DNA from: Duodenibacillus sp964509205 | Lineage (GTDB): Bacteria > Pseudomonadota > Gammaproteobacteria > Burkholderiales > Burkholderiaceae_F | Reading direction: 5' to 3' | Assembly: GCA_964509205.1 (NCBI GenBank) | Contig: CAZDVW010000003.1 | Location: 21,364-85,363 of the forward strand | Length of the DNA: 64,000 nucleotides | Shown here: one piece after another, positions 35,354 through 43,720 of the stretch | How the letters are laid out: each line of letters starts with the position of its first letter | Numbering within the stretch: the stretch's first letter is position 1 | Program-made: the position numbers and the translations under genes | The notes under the pieces: model-generated | The model's database searches: none | What the model saw: the letters and a program-made list of their open reading frames with translations, nothing else | What the model was told of the DNA's origin: nothing

Positions 35354-37447
35354 TTAGCTGGCTAAAAGAGAAAACTCAGCCACACGGTTCATTAGCACGC
35401 TCAAACGCTTCAAGAGCGCTTGACGATTTGCACGCACTTCCGCATTTTCCGCATTAACCATCACATCTGCAAAGAAGCGATCGACCGGCATTTTCAACGG
35501 CGTAAGTGAGGCGAGCATCCCCTCGTAACCGCCACTTTCATAAAGAAGCTTTGCAACGGGTTCATGTTCGCAAAGCGCTTTGAAGAGTTCCTTTTCAGCC
35601 GGCTCGGTCAACAGATTCTCATTGACCTTCTCAGAAATTTCGTGATCCACCTTTCTGAGAATATTGCAGATGCGCTTATTGGCATCCGAAAGGCTCTGCG
35701 CTTCTGTAAGCATCATGAACTTCTTCACAGCCGCAATGCGTCGAACGAAGTCGGCCGGGCACATGATGTGTTTGGCCATAACCGATTCAACTTCTTGCGC
35801 CGTGTACTGAGCATCACGCAACATCACGCGCAAACGGTCAAAGAAGAACGTCAAAAGCGGCTCAGTGGCATCTTTAACCCCAGCAACACTGCCCTCAACG
35901 GAAAATGCCATCGCAACGAGTTCATCAAGACCAAGATCGATATTGCGCTCAATCAGCATGCGAAGAACGCCGAGTGCATGGCGACGAAGCGCAAACGGAT
36001 CTTTATCGCCGGTTGGCATCTGCTCGATTCCGAACATTCCGCTTAACGTTTCCATCTTATCGGCAATAGCCACCGCAACTGAAACGGGAGTACTGGGGAG
36101 TGCATCGCCGGCAAACCGTGGCGCATAATGCTCTCGAATGGCCAGTGCCACTTCCGGATCTTCCCGATCATTTTTCGCATAGTACTCGCCCATGATGCCC
36201 TGCAGTTCGGGGAACTCGCCCACCATCAACGTTCTCAAGTCTGCCTTGGCAAGCATGGCCGCTCTTTCGGCCTTTTCTCGATCTGCACCAATCTTCGAAG
36301 CAATCATGCCAGCGAGTGATCTCACTCGGGTCATACGCTCGGCCTGCGTTCCGAGTTTATTGTGGTATACGACGTGCTTTAATCCGTCCACGCGGCTTTC
36401 GAGCGAACTCTTGCAGTCTTCTCTGTAGAAAAACTCTGCATCGGCCAAACGTGCGCGTACGACGCGGGCATTTCCGGCACGAATCGCTTCGCCGCCGTCC
36501 TTTGCCTCAATATGAGAAACCAGGCAGAACCGATTCATCAATTTCCCAGCCGCATCCCGCATCGGAAAATACTTCTGATTCGTCTGCATGGTCAAAATCA
36601 GACATTCTTCCGGCACATCAAGGTACTTCTCTTCAAAACTCGATGTATAAATCACCGGCCATTCCGTGAGCGAATTCGTTTCGTCAATAAGCGATTTCGG
36701 TGCAATTAGCGTTCCTTGATTCTTCTCTGCCTCTTTTTTCAAAAGATCCGTAAGAATCTCGCGGCGTCTCTCGTAATTGGCAACAACCTTACCGGACGTA
36801 TAAAGCGTCTCCTCATACGAATCGGCATCTGCAATTGAAAGAAGCCCTTTCGTATGGAAGCGATGTCCTGAGGTTACGCGGTCTGCCTTTAAGCCGAAAA
36901 GCGTCACAGGGACAATATTTTCCCCGTAAAGTGCTGTCAAATGCTTAACCGGTCTGACGAACTGAACAGTCGTTTGTCCGTCAGAGAGTTGATAATTCAT
37001 AACCTTTGGAATGGGAAGCGTTTTAACAGTCTCTTCCAAAATTTTCTGCAGCCCATCGCTCAACGCCGAACCTGCCCGCACGCCCTCGTAAACAAGATAT
37101 TCATTCTTGCCTTCCTGCACGCGCAACAATTCGCTCGGCTGACAAGAAATGTCGAGCGCCGCCATTTTCTTGGCAAGAGCCGGCGTCGCTTCCCCGCTTT
37201 CCGTCAAACCAATTTTCACGGGAACAAGTTTCTGACGGAAAGTTTCGTCAGGAGACTTCTCCAAAATATCTGTGACAAGAACCCCCAACCGTCTCGGAGA
37301 TCCAAAAGGCGTCATCACGGATGATTTTTCAGCAAAGTGCTTCGCACGCAATCCGTGAAATACTCCCTCAGCGAATGCCTCTGAAAGCTTTCTGAGTGCC
37401 TTAGGCGGCAACTCCTCGGTCTGAAATTCAACAAGCAAACTCGTCAT
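35354..37447 (-). CDS. glyS: Glycyl-tRNA synthetase beta subunit
   Basis: A 697-residue beta chain of the bacterial alpha2-beta2 GlyRS. It starts with the family-typical LLVEFQTEELPPKALRKL and has the HD-like middle domain and a C-terminal anticodon-binding helix bundle. The beta chain binds tRNA-Gly while the alpha chain holds the active site. It follows glyQ by 18 bp in the usual order. Confidence 0.97.
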   Translation of the reverse strand: MTSLLVEFQTEELPPKALRKLSEAFAEGVFHGLRAKHFAEKSSVMTPFGSPRRLGVLVTDILEKSPDETFRQKLVPVKIGLTESGEATPALAKKMAALDISCQPSELLRVQEGKNEYLVYEGVRAGSALSDGLQKILEETVKTLPIPKVMNYQLSDGQTTVQFVRPVKHLTALYGENIVPVTLFGLKADRVTSGHRFHTKGLLSIADADSYEETLYTSGKVVANYERRREILTDLLKKEAEKNQGTLIAPKSLIDETNSLTEWPVIYTSSFEEKYLDVPEECLILTMQTNQKYFPMRDAAGKLMNRFCLVSHIEAKDGGEAIRAGNARVVRARLADAEFFYREDCKSSLESRVDGLKHVVYHNKLGTQAERMTRVRSLAGMIASKIGADREKAERAAMLAKADLRTLMVGEFPELQGIMGEYYAKNDREDPEVALAIREHYAPRFAGDALPSTPVSVAVAIADKMETLSGMFGIEQMPTGDKDPFALRRHALGVLRMLIERNIDLGLDELVAMAFSVEGSVAGVKDATEPLLTFFFDRLRVMLRDAQYTAQEVESVMAKHIMCPADFVRRIAAVKKFMMLTEAQSLSDANKRICNILRKVDHEISEKVNENLLTEPAEKELFKALCEHEPVAKLLYESGGYEGMLASLTPLKMPVDRFFADVMVNAENAEVRANRQALLKRLSVLMNRVAEFSLLAS

Positions 37448-37465
37448 TTTTATCCACCTATATCT

Positions 37466-38368
37466 CTATTCGGCCTTCAGCATCGGGAAACCAAGACGTT
37501 CACGCGACTCGTAATAACTCTGCGCAACTGCACGACTGAAGTTGCGGATTCGTGCGATGTACGCAGCACGTTCCGTCACGGAGATCGCTCCGCGGGCATC
37601 CAACAAATTAAAGGTATGTCCGGCCTTCAAAACCATCTCATATGCAGGCAAAGCCAATTGAAGTTCCATGAGCCGTTTCGCTTCGCTCTCAAAGTAATCG
37701 AACTGTTTAAAGAGTTTTTCCGGATCACTGGCCTCAAAGTTGTAATGGCTTTGTTCAACTTCGTTCTGGTGGAACACATCGCCATACGTCAGAGTCCGTT
37801 GCTTACCTAAACCATCTTCCCAATTCGTATAGACAAGGTCAAAGACGTTGTCGCAGTTTTGCAAGTACATCGTCAGGCGTTCAAGTCCGTAGGTAATTTC
37901 GCCGGTAATCGGCTTGCACTCCAAACCGCCGACCTGTTGGAAGTACGTGAACTGCGTTACTTCCATTCCGTTCATCCAGACTTCCCAGCCAAGTCCCCAT
38001 GCGCCGAGCGTCGGATTTTCCCAGTTGTCCTCAACGAAGCGGATGTCGTTTATTTCTGTGTCGATTCCCAGAAAACGCAGAGAATCCAAATATAAATCAA
38101 CGATATTGACGGGAGCAGGTTTCAAAACGACCTGATATTGGTGATGTTGATGCAAGCGATTTGGATTTTCGCCATAACGCGCATCCTTAGGTCTGCGGCT
38201 TGGCTGCACATAGGCAGCTCGCCACGGTTCCGGCCCTAGGGCACGTAAAAACGTCGCCGTGTGACTTGTTCCGGCACCGACTTCAATATCAATCGGTTGC
38301 AAAAGTGCACAACCCTGTTTATTCCAATACGTCTGCAGGCGCAGGATAACTTCCTGAAAGGTAATCAT
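37466..38368 (-). CDS. glyQ: Glycyl-tRNA synthetase alpha subunit
   Basis: A 300-residue class II catalytic subunit that activates glycine and pairs with GlyS. It shows TFQEVILRLQTYW at the start and the class II segments around RRPKDARYGENPNRLHQHHQ and GLERLTMYLQ. The ATG at 38368 gives the family length and has an AAGGG site 7 bases upstream. The 104-bp gap to lnt upstream has a GC-rich hairpin but no clear T-box or riboswitch. Confidence 0.97.
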   Translation of the reverse strand: MITFQEVILRLQTYWNKQGCALLQPIDIEVGAGTSHTATFLRALGPEPWRAAYVQPSRRPKDARYGENPNRLHQHHQYQVVLKPAPVNIVDLYLDSLRFLGIDTEINDIRFVEDNWENPTLGAWGLGWEVWMNGMEVTQFTYFQQVGGLECKPITGEITYGLERLTMYLQNCDNVFDLVYTNWEDGLGKQRTLTYGDVFHQNEVEQSHYNFEASDPEKLFKQFDYFESEAKRLMELQLALPAYEMVLKAGHTFNLLDARGAISVTERAAYIARIRNFSRAVAQSYYESRERLGFPMLKAE

Positions 38369-38472
38369 GATAGCCCTTATTATCTGGTTCAATCCCCATC
38401 CCAAAAACGGGAAAGCGCCCGGAGGATAAGCACCCTTCGGGCGGAGAACAATCGGTATCTGATTTTAGCGAC

Positions 38473-40011
38473 TTAGTCGAGGCTTTTCCGAGAAAAACGG
38501 CGAGCAAGCCTGCAAATCAGGAAAACTGTTGCGAAAAGAAGCAGTCCGAAGGCGAATAAAAGGGAAAAACCGTACTGCATAAAAGGGGTCAATTCGCCGG
38601 AAGTTGAGCGAAAAAGGACATCCAAATTTTGGGCTCCGCGGCCTGCAAGGCGTTCAACGCCGCCTCTGGCATCCAGCAGAGCCGATCCCGAATTGTTGAC
38701 AATCTGAAGAACGGGACGAGCCGACTCCCTTGCCCGCATACGACTCATCTGAGTAAATTGCCCGACGACTGACTCAGCAAACCAGCCAAGATTGGCAGAG
38801 TAAACGACAAACTGCGGATCGCTGACTAAAAACCAATCGCGCAACTCTCCGGCAAACAAGTTCTCATAACAAATGCCGAGAGCCACCGGAACGCCGGCAA
38901 CTCGCACCTCTGCTGACGGGGGACTGCCGACTTGCTGATCTGCCATCGGAATACCGAGTGCATTGATCAACCAACGAAAACCAAAGGGAACACGCTCTCC
39001 GAAAGGAACCAAATGGCGTTTGGAATAAATTCTCGACTCTTGCGATTCCGTTGCAAGAAAAATGCTATTGAAGATTGCGTTCTTTCCCGATTCCGAAAAG
39101 GCGTTATATAAGACCTCGCAGGTCTGTGCTTCAGCCACCCGCCTCGGCACTTTCACCCAAGAGTCAGGCAACCGTTGCGGTAAAAATGCGTATACGCTCT
39201 CAGGCCAAATAATCAGGTCGAGCGGACGCCCCATCGGTCGCATTTCACTCATGGAACGAACGCGCTCAAGCGCAGACGCCTGGGCACGGAAAGTCGCACG
39301 AGTCGTCACGGCAAGGTTGGGTTGCACAAGCCGAACTTCCAGTCTTTCGGCCGGGGAAGACCATTGAACGTTCTGAAGAAAATAAGCTCCGACAACAAGA
39401 AGTGCGCTGACAAAGCCGGCTAAAAGCCGAATCGCTCTCCCTTCTTGGCGCAAGAACACGGCACAGGCGCCTCCCGTAACTAAAAGCACAACGAGACCGA
39501 CGCCGTACCCTCCGAGAAGCGGAGCATATTCAGACAACAAATTGTCAACAAAAGCATAGCCGGTTGAAAGCCAACCGAAACCACAGATCCATTCACCGCG
39601 CAAAAATTCAAAACACGTCCACAACAGCGGAAGAACAAAAGCTGTCTTGACCGCCGGAGTGGTCGAAATTTTGGTTGACAAAAAACCAACCAAAGTCGGA
39701 AAAATGGATAAAACCCCAGAAAGAGCCAGCACGGCAAGAACTGAAAAAAGCCATGGGGCATTCCCATGCACGTAAACCGCTGGGAAAATCCAACTCAGAC
39801 CGAATGCGAAATAGGCCAATCCGAAAGAAAATCCGAAAAGGCTCCCCCAAAGCGGACGTTTTTCAGAAGCCAAAAGCCAGAAAAAAACGGCAAAACCGAC
39901 AATCGTCCAAAAATAAGCGCCGGGAAAGAAAAAGCCAAGCGTTGCCAGCGCCCCTGAACTCAAGCATAAAAACAAAGAAAGGTAACTGCTCATGCGCTCC
40001 GAAATCCGCAT
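38473..40011 (-). CDS. lnt: Apolipoprotein N-acyltransferase
   Basis: A 512-residue inner-membrane enzyme that adds the third acyl chain to lipoproteins before Lol sorting. About six N-terminal helices are followed by a nitrilase-fold domain with the Glu-Lys-Cys triad: Glu in IWPESVYAF, Lys in YSKRHLVPFGE and Cys in GICYEN. A final helix closes the protein. It follows ybeY by 8 bp. The corC gene that often sits between them in Proteobacteria is absent. Confidence 0.94.
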   Translation of the reverse strand: MRISERMSSYLSLFLCLSSGALATLGFFFPGAYFWTIVGFAVFFWLLASEKRPLWGSLFGFSFGLAYFAFGLSWIFPAVYVHGNAPWLFSVLAVLALSGVLSIFPTLVGFLSTKISTTPAVKTAFVLPLLWTCFEFLRGEWICGFGWLSTGYAFVDNLLSEYAPLLGGYGVGLVVLLVTGGACAVFLRQEGRAIRLLAGFVSALLVVGAYFLQNVQWSSPAERLEVRLVQPNLAVTTRATFRAQASALERVRSMSEMRPMGRPLDLIIWPESVYAFLPQRLPDSWVKVPRRVAEAQTCEVLYNAFSESGKNAIFNSIFLATESQESRIYSKRHLVPFGERVPFGFRWLINALGIPMADQQVGSPPSAEVRVAGVPVALGICYENLFAGELRDWFLVSDPQFVVYSANLGWFAESVVGQFTQMSRMRARESARPVLQIVNNSGSALLDARGGVERLAGRGAQNLDVLFRSTSGELTPFMQYGFSLLFAFGLLLFATVFLICRLARRFSRKSLD

Positions 40012-40019
40012 TGTCTCTC

Positions 40020-40499
40020 CTAATGCGCTCTAGCACGATCCGAGTAAGGATTCGGGAATCCGATTTTTTTCAGAATGTCGGCCTCCAAAGCTTCCATCTC
40101 TTCGGCGGCTTCGTCGGTTTCGTGATCATACCCTTGAGCATGAAGCGTCGCATGAACAAGCAAATGCGCTAAATGTGCTCGAAAGGACTTTCCCTGTTCT
40201 CGCGCCTGCCGGACAAGAACAGGCGTACAGATAACGATATCTGCCTGCGCTATCGGAGAGTGAACGTAATCAAACGTCAAAACATTGGTTGGATAATCTT
40301 TCTTACGATACCGAAAATTGAGAGCTCTCCCCTCAATTTCGCCGACGAAACGAACAGTGAGCGATACAGGACAAAAACTTGCCCTGCGGATCCACTCAAG
40401 CATTTCGCTTCGAGTCGGCAATCGTTTGAGAACGCCGTTTTCACGATCTGCGCGCTCAAACACCACCATAATCTTTTTTCGGTTCAGCATGCTCTTCAA
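40020..40499 (-). CDS. ybeY: Endoribonuclease YbeY
   Basis: A 159-residue metal-dependent RNase involved in 16S rRNA maturation and ribosome quality control. The zinc signature HATLHAQGYDHE matches the family HGxLHLxGYDH, although the Gly after the first His is replaced by Ala. The ATG overlaps the phoH stop by 4 bp. A later in-frame ATG at 40490 is possible. Confidence 0.95.
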   Translation of the reverse strand: MKSMLNRKKIMVVFERADRENGVLKRLPTRSEMLEWIRRASFCPVSLTVRFVGEIEGRALNFRYRKKDYPTNVLTFDYVHSPIAQADIVICTPVLVRQAREQGKSFRAHLAHLLVHATLHAQGYDHETDEAAEEMEALEADILKKIGFPNPYSDRARAH

Positions 40500-41467
40500 A
40501 CTTCCCCTTGCCTTTTGGCCAAATCGTAAGCCCGCACAATCGCGCCGACCAACGGATGCCGTACAACATCGGCAGCATTGAAGCGAACAAATGAAATTCC
40601 TTTTACCTCTTTGAGAATCTCAGCGGCTTCCCTCAGACCGCTCTTGATCCCTCTCGGGAGGTCAATCTGCGTAACGTCACCGTTAATGACAGCATGTGTT
40701 CCAAACCCGATGCGCGTCAGAAACATCTTCATTTGCTCGCCTGTCGTATTCTGTGCCTCATCCAAAATCACAAAGGCGTTATTGAGTGTCCTTCCCCGCA
40801 TGTAGGCCAAAGGAGCAATTTCAATAACCTGCTTTTGGATCAGACGCTGCGTCCGATCGAATCCAAACAAATCATAAAGTGCGTCATAAAGCGGCCGCAG
40901 ATAAGGATCCACCTTCTGGGCAAGATCGCCCGGCAAGAATCCAAGACGCTCGCCTGCTTCAATAGCCGGACGCGTCAGAACGATCCGTTCGACAACATTT
41001 CGCTCGTACGCATCGACGGCGGCGGCAACCGCCAAATAGGTTTTACCCGTTCCGGCCGGTCCGATTCCAAACGTAATATCTGTTGTAAGAATCGCTCTCA
41101 AATAATCCCGCTGGTGCTCCGTACGGGGCTTAAGACCGATTTTTCTCGTCTTCAAATCGGCCTCTTCTTCAAACGATTCGTGTTTTCGGTTCTTGCTCTC
41201 GCTAACGCATAACAACTCAACATCTTCAGATGTAATGGCATCCCCGGCCTGCACGCGGGCGGCACACAGTTCCAGTACGCGCAAAGCACCAGAGGCAGCT
41301 TCTCCGATAATTTCAAACTGAGAACCGCGACGGCGGATTCTCACTTGGAAAACCGCTTCGATCCGTCGAATGTTTTCCTCTAAAGGACCTACCAGTTGCG
41401 CCATTTCGCCGGAAGTAGCATCAAAAACGAAGACGAGTTCGTCCTTTTTTGATTCAGGCTTTGACAA
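40496..41467 (-). CDS. ybeZ: PhoH-like ATPase (YbeZ)
   Basis: A 323-residue P-loop ATPase of the PhoH family with an N-terminal KH-like region, Walker A GPAGTGKTYLA and Walker B FVILDEAQNT. YbeZ is thought to work with YbeY in RNA processing. The order miaB-phoH-ybeY is conserved. It overlaps the miaB end by 14 bp and ybeY by 4 bp. Confidence 0.95.
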   Translation of the reverse strand: MSKPESKKDELVFVFDATSGEMAQLVGPLEENIRRIEAVFQVRIRRRGSQFEIIGEAASGALRVLELCAARVQAGDAITSEDVELLCVSESKNRKHESFEEEADLKTRKIGLKPRTEHQRDYLRAILTTDITFGIGPAGTGKTYLAVAAAVDAYERNVVERIVLTRPAIEAGERLGFLPGDLAQKVDPYLRPLYDALYDLFGFDRTQRLIQKQVIEIAPLAYMRGRTLNNAFVILDEAQNTTGEQMKMFLTRIGFGTHAVINGDVTQIDLPRGIKSGLREAAEILKEVKGISFVRFNAADVVRHPLVGAIVRAYDLAKRQGEV

Positions 41468-42818
41468 GTTCCCCTCCTAGAGTGTGCGAGAAAACCTCCG
41501 TAATGCGCACGTCGGCAATAGTGTTGATGAGCGAAGCATCTCCCGCAAAATTCACAATCCGGTTGTTGTCCGTGCGAGCACTTAAAAGACCTTCGCCTCG
41601 GCGAGCAGAGCCGACAACAAGGCACCGCTCAACGCGACCGACCATCGACTCCGAAATGCTCCTCGCCTGTGCGTCAATCAAGCTCTGCAATTTCTGCAAC
41701 CTAGCTAGCTTCACGTCGTGCGGCGTTGTATCGTCAAGCCGAGCAGCCGGAGTTCCGGGGCGCCTTGAGTACACAAAAGAAAAACTCGCATCAAACCCGA
41801 TTTCTCTGACCAACGAGAATGACTCTTCGAAATCTTCCTCTGTCTCGCCGGGAAAACCGACGATGATATCCGTGGAGATAGAAATGTTCGGCCGCACGGC
41901 TCTTAACTTTTGAACACGGTCGATGTACTGCGCACGCGTGTAACCGCGTTTCATTGCGGCGAGAATCTTGTCCGACCCGCTCTGCACAGGCAGATGCACG
42001 TGATTGGCAATCTTCGGAATTTTCCCGAATGCTTCGATAAGACGATCAGAAAATTCCGTCGGATGACTCGTCATAAAGCGGATTCTTTCGATCCCCTCAA
42101 TTTCAGCCACATATTCGAGAAGAAGGGCAAAATCAGCAAGCGACCCATCCGGAGCCTTCCCTCTGTATCCATTCACGTTCTGGCCGAGGAGCGTCACCTC
42201 TTTTACGCCCTGATCCGCCAATTGAGCACACTCGACCAGCACATCCATCACCGGACGACTGATTTCGGCTCCTCGGGTATACGGAACGATGCAGTAGGAA
42301 CAAAAGTGACTGCACCCTTCCATCACGGAACAAAACGCCGCCGCTCCCTCTGCCTGGGGCTTTGGCAAACAATCAAATTTCTCGATTTCCGGGAAAGACG
42401 TATCCACCTGCGCCTTACCCGTTTCCAGCCGTGCTTCCAAAAGATCCGGCAGACGATGCAACGTTTGGGGGCCGAATACGACATCCACCCACGGAGCCCG
42501 CGTCAGGACCCCTTTTCCCTCAAGGCTGGCAACACAACCGCCGACTGCAATCAACATCTCGGGGCGCATCTTTTTGATTTCGCGCAGTCGCCCGAGATCA
42601 GAAAATGTTTTCTCGTGAGCTTTCTCACGAATTGAGCAGGTAACGACAACCACGATGTCAGCTTGTTCCGGCGAGTCCACGCGAGAAAGTGCGTACCGAT
42701 CTTTCAGAAGATCAACAATGCGTTTGGAGTCGTAGTCGTTCATTTGGCAGCCGAAGCTGCGCACATAAAGTGTCTTTGCGTTCACGGTTTTCACCCGGTG
42801 GCTAAAGCAGTTAATCAA
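41454..42818 (-). CDS. miaB: tRNA-2-methylthio-N6-isopentenyladenosine synthase
   Basis: A 454-residue radical SAM methylthiotransferase that modifies A37 of tRNAs reading UNN codons. Its N-terminal cluster ligands are seen in SFGCQMN, VVTCSIREKA and VGGCVAS, the radical SAM motif is CSHFCSYC, and a TRAM domain lies at the C-terminus. The start is uncertain: the longest frame opens with TTG immediately after the stop of the upstream gene, while GTG codons at 42794 and 42785 are closer to the usual N-terminus. All lack a good ribosome binding site. Confidence 0.95.
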   Translation of the reverse strand: MINCFSHRVKTVNAKTLYVRSFGCQMNDYDSKRIVDLLKDRYALSRVDSPEQADIVVVVTCSIREKAHEKTFSDLGRLREIKKMRPEMLIAVGGCVASLEGKGVLTRAPWVDVVFGPQTLHRLPDLLEARLETGKAQVDTSFPEIEKFDCLPKPQAEGAAAFCSVMEGCSHFCSYCIVPYTRGAEISRPVMDVLVECAQLADQGVKEVTLLGQNVNGYRGKAPDGSLADFALLLEYVAEIEGIERIRFMTSHPTEFSDRLIEAFGKIPKIANHVHLPVQSGSDKILAAMKRGYTRAQYIDRVQKLRAVRPNISISTDIIVGFPGETEEDFEESFSLVREIGFDASFSFVYSRRPGTPAARLDDTTPHDVKLARLQKLQSLIDAQARSISESMVGRVERCLVVGSARRGEGLLSARTDNNRIVNFAGDASLINTIADVRITEVFSHTLGGELVKA

Positions 42819-43718
42819 TTAAGTTTGCGGTGCAACAACAAGCACAGACTTTGCTGCACACGGCGGATCTGTTTTCACAAGCGCTTCCAGCGTGGCGCCG
42901 ATTTCGACTTCGTGGGGAAGACGAACCAAACCTGCCGTCAAATTCATCTCAGAAATCCGAACAAGCGACGTAGGCTGATACCCGAACTCACCTGAAATGA
43001 TGAGAGGTATTTCAGTAAGCGCCGAAGGATCAAAGGGAACATTGAAGGCAACAAGATTCAACCTCTCGTAGCCGCCCGCATCACGCCGAGCCTCCGTCAA
43101 GGCGCGACCAATAAAAATACGGGAAGCGTCGGAGAAATCCAAAGCATCCTCAAGTCCTGTTTCCAAGGGACTTTTCGTTTCATCGTATTCCAACCCGCAG
43201 GCAGGCTCTCGAGCCATGATGCGAAGCGCTTCCATCACTCCAGGATCTGCGCAGTTGACGCCGGCCCTTGTCAGTTTTGAGATAAGAGTCTCAACCGGTT
43301 CTTTCTCTCCGATGGCATAGGACATCCACCCCCGGTTTAAAAGCGTAAGTTCAGTTTTGACAATGAAATGTCCGCGAGCAGGCGCTTCTCCGGCCAAGTC
43401 CCCGACAAAAGGGAGTGCCGACAACTTTCGAACCGAAATTTCTGCATCAAAAGCCTGCGAAACCTGACGAGCCCATGCCTGCAACGCATCCGCATTCTCT
43501 TCCAAGAAGAATAGCGAAAAGCGAGTTGCACTCTCTCGAGCCAAAAGCAGCGTTCCGAGCATGCCTCCCGTCGCATTGAGCATCGCCGTGCGAACGAGGC
43601 TGCCTTCGGAAAGTTTTTCAGGATCTCCGACTAAAAGTCGGGCCAGGAACTTCGATGCCGAGTCTACTGTCAAGACGGTGACAGGCTGAACGGGAAAGTA
43701 CACCATATCCAAAACCAT
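42819..43718 (-). CDS. GcvT/YgfZ-like folate-binding protein
   Basis: A 299-residue protein that resembles the aminomethyltransferase fold. Residues 45-75 recall the N-terminal GcvT segment (TAMLNATGGMLGTLLLARES). Residues 165-235 match the middle region with E-x-G-L-E-x-x-L-D-F-x-D-A-S-x-F-I-G and a following RLNLVAFN. GcvT uses tetrahydrofolate in glycine cleavage and YgfZ helps Fe-S enzymes. No gcvH or gcvP is nearby. The ATG lies 2 bp after the decarboxylase stop and the gene ends next to miaB, a 4Fe-4S enzyme, so an Fe-S-assembly role is possible. The function is not known. Confidence 0.68.
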   Translation of the reverse strand: MVLDMVYFPVQPVTVLTVDSASKFLARLLVGDPEKLSEGSLVRTAMLNATGGMLGTLLLARESATRFSLFFLEENADALQAWARQVSQAFDAEISVRKLSALPFVGDLAGEAPARGHFIVKTELTLLNRGWMSYAIGEKEPVETLISKLTRAGVNCADPGVMEALRIMAREPACGLEYDETKSPLETGLEDALDFSDASRIFIGRALTEARRDAGGYERLNLVAFNVPFDPSALTEIPLIISGEFGYQPTSLVRISEMNLTAGLVRLPHEVEIGATLEALVKTDPPCAAKSVLVVAPQT

Positions 43719-43720
43719 TT

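Noticed and set aside
38369..38472. Possible T-box or riboswitch before glyQ
   Set aside because: The gap is only 104 bp; there is a GC-rich hairpin but no T-box sequence or glycine riboswitch core. It is more likely an lnt-side terminator remnant or spacer.
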